DNA from: Fidelibacterota bacterium
GTDB taxonomy: Bacteria; Fidelibacterota; Marinisomatia; Marinisomatales; TCS55
Direction: 5' to 3'
Assembly: GCA_014382015.1 (NCBI GenBank)
Contig: JACNKN010000067.1
Span: forward strand, 1-37,795
Length of the DNA stretch: 37,795 bases
Below are positions 16,559-24,678 of the stretch, one piece after another. The position numbers were made by a program, and so were the translations under genes. The notes under the pieces were generated by a model, which was not told the origin of the DNA, did no database searches, and saw only the letters and a list, made by a program, of their open reading frames with translations. Each line of letters begins with the position of its first letter. The stretch's first letter is position 1.

Positions 16559-17491
16559 TTATTCGACGGTTTCCCCGCCAAGGAGGTCTTCAAGTTTGAA
16601 GGCCCCGTCACTCTCCATTTGTTTGGCAGATTGAACAATGGATTTTCTGGCATTATCTACATCCCGCTTTGGGACTGCTCCTTCCACCGGTTCGTACATG
16701 GCCTGTTTTTTCTTAGGCAAAATACCAATGACTCTGTCAGAAATGGATTGATCCATACCTTTCAGGGCCAGGGCCACAGTATCTAAATCCACCGCATTCA
16801 TGAGATCTCGCAGTAGGTTGTCCGGAAAAATTTCAAAAATTGTTTCAAATGTTATTCGATATTTTTTAACCTCTTCAGCCAATTCCGGGTTTTCTTGCTC
16901 AAGGTTTGTCATAAACATTTCCTCTTCAACCGGATCCATGGAGCCCAATATATCGGCCAAATCTTTGCCTCCGCCCCGGGAAAAAGCGACTGTTTTTGGC
17001 AGTTGTCTTGCTTTTTTCTGAAGCCTGTTTGCAATTTGGACGACAGCTTCAAGCGGCACATCATTCAAATTGCCAATACTTAAAAGGACTTGACCCTTTT
17101 CTTCCTCACTAATTCGGTTTAAGACTTTCATGCGTTTTTCACCAGGGAGTTGTGCAATTGAGATAGCAATCACCCGGGGTGTTTCAGTCGTTAACATAGC
17201 AATAATTTGTTCGTCGGTTAAATCATTCAAAAATGCGAAAGGTTTTTTGGGCTCATCTGATTCATCGCTTTCTTGGAATTTTTCACTGACAAATGCAAAA
17301 TAAAATTCTTCCATCACCTGTTTTTTCACAGTAAAAGCAACATTTTCTACCCCACGCATCGCTGCACGAATTTTACGAATTTCTGTTTTATCTAAATCCT
17401 TTACAAGATTCAATGCGAGGCTTTCTCCAAGGACAGAGAACAGGATGGCCACTTTTTGTAGGCCGGAAAGTCTGTTATAATCTGAAATCAT
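16559..17491 (-). CDS. fliG: FliG-like rotor/switch protein
   Basis: A 310-residue protein that follows FliG along its length: N-domain at about 8-70 (LSGLQKVAILFSVLG), middle domain at 85-165 (FLNDLTDEQIIAMLTTETPR), C-domain at 175-298 (GGKDLADILGSM, ALALKGMDQ). In flagella FliG sits on the FliF ring and its C-domain meets the MotA stator. The EHPQ motif that contacts FliM is changed to ETPR (103-106). In the torque helix, the Lys of ALKG is kept (244), the usual MSxR is PKKK, and the acidic pair is reduced to a single Glu. So stator contact may persist while FliM binding looks altered. Last gene of the operon, 9 bases after the FliF-like gene. Confidence 0.85.
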   Translation of the reverse strand: MISDYNRLSGLQKVAILFSVLGESLALNLVKDLDKTEIRKIRAAMRGVENVAFTVKKQVMEEFYFAFVSEKFQESDESDEPKKPFAFLNDLTDEQIIAMLTTETPRVIAISIAQLPGEKRMKVLNRISEEEKGQVLLSIGNLNDVPLEAVVQIANRLQKKARQLPKTVAFSRGGGKDLADILGSMDPVEEEMFMTNLEQENPELAEEVKKYRITFETIFEIFPDNLLRDLMNAVDLDTVALALKGMDQSISDRVIGILPKKKQAMYEPVEGAVPKRDVDNARKSIVQSAKQMESDGAFKLEDLLGGETVE

Positions 17492-17500
17492 ATTTGCCTC

Positions 17501-19018
17501 TTATTTTTTCTTTTTCTTCTTCTTTTTCTTGCCATCATCTTCAGGTTCTTCTATTGCTTCGGGCTCCGGCTCTGGAGGAGCTTCTTCCAGAATCCAATCT
17601 TTTACAATTTTTGTGGCTGCCTGCGGCTGACCTACGCTCATAGAAACAACAGCCTGTTTCATATCATTTACTTCACTTTGAAGTACACCAATATCCTCCG
17701 TTTTTGGCGGTTCCGGAGCTGTGGCCGCTACTTGTGTTTTGGTTTCGCCACGGGTTTCATCTTTTTTTTTAGGCCGGGGAGGATACACCATCCAAGGCGG
17801 TGGAGGCGGCATTTGTTGTTTTGGTTTATTCATTAAAACAAAAACGAGAACAACCACCAAGACAATCACGAGCGCAGCGAGGATGGAAATAAAAACAATC
17901 ATCCCAGTACTGCCGCCGCCGGAGCTGGCTTGATTATCCAGATCACTTTGCACTTGGTCTAGCATAGCCAATTTTTCAGCAATTTGGGAATCAAGACTTG
18001 CTTTTTCTTGCAATTTTTGTTGTACGGAGGTTTTGGCTTCAGTCGTAGCAGAATCTGTTAAACCAGCTGTTCCCAGAAAAGCCTTGAGATTTTGAATTTC
18101 TTCATTTATTGCTTGGAGTCGTATAGAGTCCTGTTGGAGTATGGATTGTTTTTCCTGATCGTAAGATCGGTCTCTTGCGGCTGATTCAAATTCAGCGAGT
18201 TTAGATTGAAAATAAAGCCGATCTTCTTGGCGGCGCTCTTCTTCAGTATCCTTATAATTTTCTAATTCCTTCTTCCAATCAACCTCACCTAAACGTTCAC
18301 GTTGACTTTCGAGGGATTCAAGTTTTTCAGCAATGGTTTTAAGAAGAACTTGTTCAGCGGATTTCTCATCCCGTCGTTCTTTAAAACTGGCGGTCATAAT
18401 GCTGAGCACATCCCCTCTTGGCCGGTTAAAACGGGAGGCGACCATGACCACTTGGCGAATATTTTCAATCAATTCAGGTGCGGCACCCTCCTGCAGAATA
18501 ATACTGATTTCCATATTTCTGACGCTAGCTAAAGCGGGGCGCTTTTCAATTTGCGTCCGAGATACTACATTATCTTTCATGGCAGGAGATTCCATCACTG
18601 CCGCATTTTCTTCGTTTGCACTGTCGGATAATGTTGCGGGAGTCTCAGCGGTAAAATCAAAGCCTGGAATGGGTAATCCCACACTGCCGCTTGCAGGAGA
18701 ATCAGTAACATTTAATAGGTCTTCAGCTGCTTTTAAAGATTCAAGAGCATTGTCACCTCCGCCAGAAGAATATGTTGTTTGATTTTCGAAAGCACTGCTG
18801 ATTTCAAGATCAACACTCACGTCAACAACATATTTTCGATTGTCAATTACTTTTTCTAATGCACCTGAAATTCGCTTACGCAAATCATTTTCAATCATCA
18901 GTTTTTGGGCTAAATAACCGCTTGACTGGCTAAAACCCACATTTAAAATAAATCCAATTGTAATGGCAAAAGATAATGCCCTGTTTCTCCGCTTTATCAT
19001 ATCAACTCCCTTATTCAT
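17501..19018 (-). CDS. Remodelled FliF-like ring protein with a periplasmic coiled coil
   Basis: A 505-residue protein. Residues 7-31 form a signal/anchor helix. Residues 36-75 (LRKRISGALEKVIDNRKYVV, DVSVDLE) and 150-212 (ending FNRPRGDVLSIMTASF) match the split ring-building motif RBM3 of FliF, including its RGD-like box. The RBM1-RBM2 domains are missing. A 160-residue coiled coil (about 213-365) takes up the space before a second membrane helix (372-396). The cytoplasmic tail is proline-rich, then TKIVKDWILEE (469-479), which resembles the FliG-binding end of FliF, and a terminal Lys run. So a ring in the periplasm could hold the FliG-like protein in the cytoplasm. I infer this from motifs; overall identity to FliF is low. 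Confidence 0.75.
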   Translation of the reverse strand: MNKGVDMIKRRNRALSFAITIGFILNVGFSQSSGYLAQKLMIENDLRKRISGALEKVIDNRKYVVDVSVDLEISSAFENQTTYSSGGGDNALESLKAAEDLLNVTDSPASGSVGLPIPGFDFTAETPATLSDSANEENAAVMESPAMKDNVVSRTQIEKRPALASVRNMEISIILQEGAAPELIENIRQVVMVASRFNRPRGDVLSIMTASFKERRDEKSAEQVLLKTIAEKLESLESQRERLGEVDWKKELENYKDTEEERRQEDRLYFQSKLAEFESAARDRSYDQEKQSILQQDSIRLQAINEEIQNLKAFLGTAGLTDSATTEAKTSVQQKLQEKASLDSQIAEKLAMLDQVQSDLDNQASSGGGSTGMIVFISILAALVIVLVVVLVFVLMNKPKQQMPPPPPWMVYPPRPKKKDETRGETKTQVAATAPEPPKTEDIGVLQSEVNDMKQAVVSMSVGQPQAATKIVKDWILEEAPPEPEPEAIEEPEDDGKKKKKKKKK

Positions 19019-19029
19019 ATGAAATATTT

Positions 19030-19824
19030 TTAATTATCCCCAGTATCTTTTGTGCTGGCTTCTGTTCTTCCCACGGGGCCACCACGAGGTGCTAAAAAGG
19101 TAATTTCAACACGCCGATTTCTGGCTTTCTGTTGGGGGTTAGAATTATATTTTTGTACTAAATCCGAAGAAAGCAATTCTGTATTTTTTCTATCTCTTGG
19201 GACAAATTCTCCATAACCTACTGCTTCAAGCCGGGTAGGACCCACACCCAAAGAAATCATGAGCCGCACAACAGCAGCAGCACGGGCACCGGATAGCTCC
19301 CAATTACTTGGGTATTTAACCTGTAGCGCTTTTGGAAGCTGATCGCTATCTGTATGACCTTCTACGGCAATTTGAAAATAAGATTTCTCAACTGTGGGAA
19401 TTATCTTTTTTAGTATATCAAGAAACTCTGGTTTGGTTTCTGCAGACCCGGAACGAAAACTGATATCAGATGAAATTCCAATGGTAACCCCCTTTGGACT
19501 GGTTGTAACCTCAACCGGCTTTTCTCCGGTTTTAGGATCTACGGCCATTTCTTCAACCATTTTTTGAGCTTCTTTTTGAATATCCCCAAGGGACATGGCT
19601 TGGTTTTCAATCTCTTTTTTCTTCCCAACAGATTTCCCCATTCCGTCTGCCATATTTTGCAGCTTAACTGGGTCAATGGTTGAGATTGCAGCTAATAAAA
19701 CAAAAAAAGCGAATAGAAGGGTCATCATATCAGCAAAGGTCCCGAACCATCCCGGCAAACCTTCTTCGACCAAACCCATTCCCTTGCGTATGAGTTGCTT
19801 TTTTTCTTGAGCTGTAGCGGCCAT
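19030..19824 (-). CDS. motB: MotB-like stator protein with OmpA/peptidoglycan-binding domain
   Basis: A 264-residue protein with a cytoplasmic N-terminus, one membrane helix at about 26-46 (WFGTFADMMTLLFAFFVLL) with Asp32 in the place of the proton-carrying Asp of MotB, a linker, and a C-terminal OmpA-like domain (about 125-250) with VEGHTDSDQLP, NWELSGARAAAVVR and ARNRRVEITF for peptidoglycan binding. These features define MotB rather than TolR or ExbD. It follows motA by 5 bases, the usual stator gene pair. With MotA it should form a proton-driven stator anchored to the cell wall. Confidence 0.92.
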   Translation of the reverse strand: MAATAQEKKQLIRKGMGLVEEGLPGWFGTFADMMTLLFAFFVLLAAISTIDPVKLQNMADGMGKSVGKKKEIENQAMSLGDIQKEAQKMVEEMAVDPKTGEKPVEVTTSPKGVTIGISSDISFRSGSAETKPEFLDILKKIIPTVEKSYFQIAVEGHTDSDQLPKALQVKYPSNWELSGARAAAVVRLMISLGVGPTRLEAVGYGEFVPRDRKNTELLSSDLVQKYNSNPQQKARNRRVEITFLAPRGGPVGRTEASTKDTGDN

Positions 19825-19829
19825 TTAAT

Positions 19830-20600
19830 TTAATCCGTATCTTGTTTCCATTCTTTTGGTGGGATAAATGAGTTCAATTTTTCACGTACGATAATAGGGT
19901 GTTTTTTCTGGTGAATTAACCGGGCTGCTTCAACTTGTAAGCTCTGAATGGTACTTGAAAAAGATATCCGCGTTTTAATTTTATCGGCCATGGGGAGAAA
20001 AAATAGATTGGCAAGTACAGCCCCATAAAATGTTGTAATAAGCGCTGCAGACATACCAGCACCAAGCGTGTCTGTACCCCCCTCACCAAATCCGGACAAC
20101 ATAACCACAAGACCAATAAGTGTTCCAACCATACCCCAGGCAGGCGCCATTGTGCCCATGGATTTAAATAATCCCGCCTGCGTGCTTTCTCTTAATTCTC
20201 GGTATTCAATCCGCGTATTTAAAATTTCAGTAATTTCATCGAGAGAATAACCATCGATGACCATTTGGGCACCATCCCGGAAGAAAAAACTTTTAATATT
20301 TCCAATATGGTTTTCTAAGTCAGCAGTACCTTTACGCGCTACTTCAGATGTTTCAACTGCCTCATCAACAATATTCCCAAGAGAATCTTTATCTCCTTTA
20401 AATACTGCACCCATGGCGGTGCCCAACTGAAGTACATCTTTTAAAGGGAAAGCTACAGAAACAGATGCAATCATTCCACCCATAACAATACCGATGCTTG
20501 ACGCAGATCCAAACATACCCAGATTGGGTGTCATTAAAAGAATACTGCCAACAATGGCTCCCATTCCTAATATTATTCCTACAAGCGTTGCAATATCCAT
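19830..20600 (-). CDS. motA: MotA-like stator protein
   Basis: A 256-residue protein of the MotA branch with four membrane helices. The N-terminal pair has the GIILGMGAIVGSILL and GGMIASVSVAFP segments. The long cytoplasmic loop includes an Arg89/Lys90 and Glu96 pattern reminiscent of the charged residues that contact FliG. The C-terminal pair has APAWGMVGTLIGLV with Pro153 at the place of the conserved Pro173 of E. coli MotA. The start is 2 bases after the upstream stop. It lacks the short length of ExbB/TolQ, so it is MotA-type. Partner: the MotB-like protein encoded next. Confidence 0.92.
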   Translation of the reverse strand: MDIATLVGIILGMGAIVGSILLMTPNLGMFGSASSIGIVMGGMIASVSVAFPLKDVLQLGTAMGAVFKGDKDSLGNIVDEAVETSEVARKGTADLENHIGNIKSFFFRDGAQMVIDGYSLDEITEILNTRIEYRELRESTQAGLFKSMGTMAPAWGMVGTLIGLVVMLSGFGEGGTDTLGAGMSAALITTFYGAVLANLFFLPMADKIKTRISFSSTIQSLQVEAARLIHQKKHPIIVREKLNSFIPPKEWKQDTD

Positions 20601-20602
20601 AT

Positions 20603-21952
20603 TTATTCCTTAATCATGCTGGTTGATTTTAGTCGTTTTTCATGTAATGCCTTCAGCACATTTCTTACATCATCATATTCAGGATCCATGCGTAAAGCAA
20701 GATTCCAGTTAATAGTTGCGCGCTGAATATCCCCCAACTTAAAGTATATAGATCCGCGCCGGGCATAAGCCAGGGCCAGGTTTGGATTTGCGTCTAATGC
20801 TGATTCCACTTCTTGCAGCGAAGTTCGATAATCTCCTGCATGAAAGTACCGTAAAGAACGAGATAAATGGCGCATGGCCTCATTCATTTTTTGTTCATTT
20901 ACATTATGGTTTAGTCGAATCGCTTTTAATGAATCTTCCAAAAATTTGGAGTGTTGTTCCATGGCGGAAAGCCGCGTGATTAAATTTCGCATTTCATTGT
21001 TCATCAGCCCCATAGAATCCCGCAATGTAGAAACCATATAGTCAGCCAGCATTAAGGTGGTGTCCATTTCTGCCATATGAATCGGGCCCGGCTCATACAG
21101 AGGCGGTGCGGGCCCACCGCCAGGCGTTTTAATTGCAGACCCCCTTGGGGCCGTGATTTCAAAACCAATGGTTAACCCAACATGGCCCTCCCAATAACGT
21201 TCTTTCCATTTGGGTAATTTTTCTATGTGGGTGAACCCTAGGTTCAGGCGATAATCCGAGGTAAGGGGGATGCGGAGTCCCACATTGATGCCGTTGCCGT
21301 CGAATTCACCCACAATATCTACACCGCCCCACTTTTCCAAGTAAGGCGTATTAAAAATTGCACCCGCAAAAACACCGGCATTTGTTCCGGTTATTTCTTC
21401 CGTAAGGGTATCTGTATTAACCGTATCGATCGCACCAAAGCCACCCGTCCCAAAACCGATAAAGGTATTCATATTATATTGACCCATTTGTTTTTGACTG
21501 CTTACAATGCCAAAAAAAGACAATTCTTTCGGATCAAGATTTAGCCCTTTGGTTTTGTTCTCGAACACAATGTCTTGGAGGCCAACGGAAAATGCAATAT
21601 TTTCTCGCACATATACGCGACGCTGGAGATGAAAGCCAAATTCCACAGGTGCTTTATATGTGGAGACTTCCAGATTGGCAAGACGGGTAGTATCGCCTGC
21701 TTGCGCTGTGGAAAAACCAAATGTCCATCCATTTGTCTCCATACTGAAGTATGCACCACCCGCGGTATTAAATGGGGATAAATTGTGAAGTTCAGACCCA
21801 AACCCGGCTGTAAACAAATAGGGAGAAGGCCCCACGGCTGTATAGGGAATTTTCATCATGGGCCCGGGCCGGAGATAAGCAACGCGGGTTGCGCCGAAGA
21901 TTGTGGATAGAGAGACAACGGATAATAATAGTAGACGATTTAGCTGTTTCAT
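20603..21952 (-). CDS. Outer-membrane barrel-like protein with C-terminal coiled coil and TPRs
   Basis: A 449-residue exported protein. Residues 1-20 are a signal peptide (ending at FGA). Residues 25-275 have the alternating aromatic/glycine strand pattern of an outer-membrane beta-barrel (AGFGSELHNLSPFN, YWEGHVGLTIGFEI). A proline-rich link (GGGPAPPLYEPGP) follows, then a helical coiled-coil stretch (about 290-345) and TPR units (about 355-440; LALAYARRGSIYFKLGDIQR). I do not know a named family for this combination. It overlaps the upstream gene by 4 bases and lies 2 bases before motA, so it is made with the stator. It may connect the motor to the outer membrane. Confidence 0.7.
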   Translation of the reverse strand: MKQLNRLLLLSVVSLSTIFGATRVAYLRPGPMMKIPYTAVGPSPYLFTAGFGSELHNLSPFNTAGGAYFSMETNGWTFGFSTAQAGDTTRLANLEVSTYKAPVEFGFHLQRRVYVRENIAFSVGLQDIVFENKTKGLNLDPKELSFFGIVSSQKQMGQYNMNTFIGFGTGGFGAIDTVNTDTLTEEITGTNAGVFAGAIFNTPYLEKWGGVDIVGEFDGNGINVGLRIPLTSDYRLNLGFTHIEKLPKWKERYWEGHVGLTIGFEITAPRGSAIKTPGGGPAPPLYEPGPIHMAEMDTTLMLADYMVSTLRDSMGLMNNEMRNLITRLSAMEQHSKFLEDSLKAIRLNHNVNEQKMNEAMRHLSRSLRYFHAGDYRTSLQEVESALDANPNLALAYARRGSIYFKLGDIQRATINWNLALRMDPEYDDVRNVLKALHEKRLKSTSMIKE

Positions 21953-22827
21953 TGAATCTCGTCAGTCTTTTTTAATTCCATTTTTGCCAAACGGAAATAT
22001 TCACTATCCGGGTGTTGTGTTACCACATTGCTAAAAGCAATTATGGCTAAAGATTCGTTACCCATTTTTCGATATAAAAGTCCTTTTTTGACCAATGCAT
22101 CATCAATTCTTAATTCACCGGTGACTGTGATTTTATTCAAGAGATTCAGTGCTTTTTCATATTGTTCTGTTTGCTGATACGAGTCTGCTGTCCAGTATAA
22201 AATATTTTCGATTGTTTTTTGGGATACACCCTTTAAATGAAGGGTAGAAAATTTATCCAGGGCTGTCTGGTAATCTTCCCGCTGATAAGCAAATACACCC
22301 GCCATATATGTTGCTTGGTTAAAAACCGGCAAAACCGGCTCTGGTTTAGATATTGGTTTTATGGAAGGGGTATACGCGGCGGTTTTTGTAGATAATTCTG
22401 TTTTCTTAATGGGTGGTTTTGAAACAATTTCCGGTTGAACAGGCAGTGTTTTGACTTGTTTTAATTCTGCCAAACTTTGTCTAAGCTGCCCGTTTTCCCG
22501 CCTCAGTGAAGATACTTCTGATTTGAAGGCGCTTTCTAATCGCTCAATTCGATTGTTAATCCGCCCAAGTGTTGAAAGTAATTCTTTGCTGGAAGCCATA
22601 TAGACAGAGCCACTCTCAACTTTTTTTATTTTGAAAGAAACTTCTTTTGAGGGTTTTTCAATAAACCGGGAATAAGCCTCAGAACCCTTTGCCGGCTCAA
22701 TAACAATCCCAAGATCCAAAAAGAATATTTCAGAAAGAGGTGTGTCCTGGGCATAAAGAAAACCAATTACAACGAAAGCCGTCAGTCCTTTGGTGAATGG
22801 TTTAATGAAGATTCCCAACCTCATCAT
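21949..22827 (-). CDS. CpoB/YbgF-like periplasmic coiled-coil TPR protein
   Basis: A 292-residue protein with an N-terminal signal sequence ending near FLYAQ, a central coiled coil (about 80-120; RINNRIERLESAFKSE), a Pro/Lys-rich linker and C-terminal TPRs (about 165-285; ATYMAGVFAYQREDYQTALD). That order is the plan of CpoB (YbgF), which works with Tol-Pal, but Tol genes are absent here; its neighbours are motor genes. Overlaps of 4 bases on both sides show tight coupling. I infer a periplasmic scaffold for the motor complex. Confidence 0.7.
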   Translation of the reverse strand: MMRLGIFIKPFTKGLTAFVVIGFLYAQDTPLSEIFFLDLGIVIEPAKGSEAYSRFIEKPSKEVSFKIKKVESGSVYMASSKELLSTLGRINNRIERLESAFKSEVSSLRRENGQLRQSLAELKQVKTLPVQPEIVSKPPIKKTELSTKTAAYTPSIKPISKPEPVLPVFNQATYMAGVFAYQREDYQTALDKFSTLHLKGVSQKTIENILYWTADSYQQTEQYEKALNLLNKITVTGELRIDDALVKKGLLYRKMGNESLAIIAFSNVVTQHPDSEYFRLAKMELKKTDEIQ

Positions 22828-23969
22828 TCATATTCTTCCCAGTCAATGACATAGGAATAACCGATAAATGATCCGAAGTCATGGGGTACATAAAGTTCGA
22901 AAGCTCCCGTTGCTCCCGGTAACAAGGTTGCATCTGTGGTAATGCCAGAATCAAATGTATGATATCCGCCCCTGACAAATGTGGTTAAAGTTTTCGTTTC
23001 CCCGCTCCAGTTTTTACGGAATACAAAATCTACTTTGACAAAATCAGCCCTTCGGCCGCCAATATTTTTAAGTTCCCCGGTAAATACGTAGTTCCCTTGA
23101 ACGTCCTTTTTTTCGGTAATATTTCCAACCAACACGCAATTGGCTGAATATTTTTTTGATGCACCTCTATCAGCAGATGTGTATTGAGGTTCTGCCAGTT
23201 TTGGCATGGGTGGCGGGGTATAACTGTCACGCACTTGTTCTGGTACATATTCTGCCTGTTCTTCTGTAACAACATTATCTACCATCCTGACCACATCTTT
23301 CCGATTAATAATCAGGTAGCCCAGGAGCGTTTCAACTTTCAGAGATTCCTCATCTTGATAAATCACTTTCCCAAAAACGGTTGAACCATTTTTCATAATA
23401 ATTTCTTTGGAGTAAATGGCAAGCGGATTCACCCACATTTTACTGAGCGCCTTTAAATTTTCTAATTCTTCGTTAAGATATTTAAGCTCAGCAGTCATTT
23501 TCTTAATTTCAAAACTAAGCTCATTGAGGACATAATCTTTGCCCGGGTCCGGTGTGAATTCTACCGCATCAGGTGCGGGTTCCTGTGGGGTAGCAGGCGC
23601 TTCTACCGGCGGTGTATCAGCCGATAGTTCCACATCACCTAACTTGACATTTTTATCAGCCACCTCAACCGGGGAACTTAGTTTGCCCAAGTCACCAGCA
23701 TCCGCTTCCAATGTATAATTACCAGGCAGAACTTTTTTAAATTCAAATTTTCCACCACCGCGCCCCAATCGGGATTTTGATGTTTCTGTTCGCTGAACTT
23801 CAGTTCCATCTTCACCCAAAAGTAAAACAGTCGTTTTTATAATGCCGCTTCCCTCTGGATCCACCAGGGTACCAGAGATGCTTCGCGGTTTTTGAGCGAA
23901 CAACGATGAAACAAAAAGGGTGAAAACCACCCCAATGAGTAATTTTTTAAAAAATAATATTTTTGCCAT
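22824..23969 (-). CDS. Secreted protein with carboxypeptidase-regulatory-like and FxLYD-type domains
   Basis: A 381-residue exported protein, first gene of the motor operon. The signal peptide ends near residue 25 (LFAQ). Residues 28-115 look like a carboxypeptidase regulatory/CNA-B-type Ig fold (SISGTLVDPEGSGI, VLPGNYTLEADAG). A Pro-rich link and a short coiled coil (about 150-175) follow, then a small beta domain with MKNGSTVFGKVIYQDEESL and a C-terminal FxLYD-like domain (NYVFTGELKNIGGRRADFVK). No catalytic motif is seen. It probably forms part of the periplasmic or outer-membrane portion of the complex. The next gene overlaps its stop by 4 bases. Confidence 0.65.
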   Translation of the reverse strand: MAKILFFKKLLIGVVFTLFVSSLFAQKPRSISGTLVDPEGSGIIKTTVLLLGEDGTEVQRTETSKSRLGRGGGKFEFKKVLPGNYTLEADAGDLGKLSSPVEVADKNVKLGDVELSADTPPVEAPATPQEPAPDAVEFTPDPGKDYVLNELSFEIKKMTAELKYLNEELENLKALSKMWVNPLAIYSKEIIMKNGSTVFGKVIYQDEESLKVETLLGYLIINRKDVVRMVDNVVTEEQAEYVPEQVRDSYTPPPMPKLAEPQYTSADRGASKKYSANCVLVGNITEKKDVQGNYVFTGELKNIGGRRADFVKVDFVFRKNWSGETKTLTTFVRGGYHTFDSGITTDATLLPGATGAFELYVPHDFGSFIGYSYVIDWEEYE

Positions 23970-24027
23970 TTATCTTTACCTCGGATTGTGTGGCACCTAT
24001 AGATTTAAATCTTTAGGTACGAAAGTT

Positions 24028-24057
24028 TAGCTATGTTCTGTCCTCGAATCAAGTCAA
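24028..24057 (-). promoter_or_regulatory. Candidate promoter of the motor operon
   Basis: On the minus strand TTGACT (24057-24052), an 18-base spacer and TAGCTA (24033-24028) lie about 60 bases before the first gene of the operon. Same layout as the candidates before exbB and the asnB leader. Confidence 0.4.
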
Positions 24058-24101
24058 AAATATTCGCGTATCCGCTGAAGAGAAAGCGAAAATTTATTAA
24101 G

Positions 24102-24653
24102 TTATTTCCAAAAATCCTCATAGGTTTTTTTACGCCGCATCAAACTTTCCCGGACTAATTTCACTTTTGTATACTCTTCTTTTGTAAGATAAAGAGAGAG
24201 TGCTTTGTCATAAGATTCAAGAGGGAGATCAAAATCCATTTCGTCTTTTTTTTCATATGCAAGCCCCATCCAGTAATAAGGCTCGCCTAAAGTGTCAATG
24301 GCTGCCGCCGCTTTCGCAAAAGATTGGATGGCATCCCACTGTCCATTTTTATGTCCCTTTTTATGGTTGGATTTACCTTCTGCCATATAAATGTGGTATC
24401 GAGCGGTGCTGTTTTTAGGGTCAAGTGTTAGTATTTTGTTGTACTCGATTAAACTGTTATTTGATTTTGCCCGGTCAAGCCGAACCGCAATAATTGCGGT
24501 TCTAAGTTCAGCATCATCTGGGTGGGCAAGCAACAACGAATCGCTTTTGGAAATTAAAAAGTCGGGGGTTTTTGTGGCCAAGGAAGTCGGGGCGCACCCC
24601 TTGTATATAAGAAGAGCGAAAATATAGAATGGTATAAAATAATATTTTTTCAA
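24102..24653 (-). CDS. Small TPR lipoprotein
   Basis: A 183-residue predicted lipoprotein: MKKYY, a hydrophobic stretch and the lipobox IYKGC with Cys at about residue 19. The rest is helical with TPR-like repeats (LIEYNKILTLDPKNSTARYH, PYYWMGLAYEKKDEMDFDLP). It begins 25 bases after the aromatic hydroxylase stop and lies 132 bases before the motor operon, with a promoter candidate between. It may belong functionally to the motor set, which is rich in TPR envelope proteins, or simply to the upstream transcript. No enzymatic motif is visible. Confidence 0.65.
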   Translation of the reverse strand: MKKYYFIPFYIFALLIYKGCAPTSLATKTPDFLISKSDSLLLAHPDDAELRTAIIAVRLDRAKSNNSLIEYNKILTLDPKNSTARYHIYMAEGKSNHKKGHKNGQWDAIQSFAKAAAAIDTLGEPYYWMGLAYEKKDEMDFDLPLESYDKALSLYLTKEEYTKVKLVRESLMRRKKTYEDFWK

Positions 24654-24678
24654 TTTTATAAAAACCTAAGAAAAGGAA

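Noticed and set aside
22824-24653. Assigning the CpoB-like and lipoprotein genes to a Tol-Pal system.
   Set aside because: No tolA, tolB or pal is present; the stator genes next to them are MotA/MotB type by length, motifs and the peptidoglycan-binding domain.
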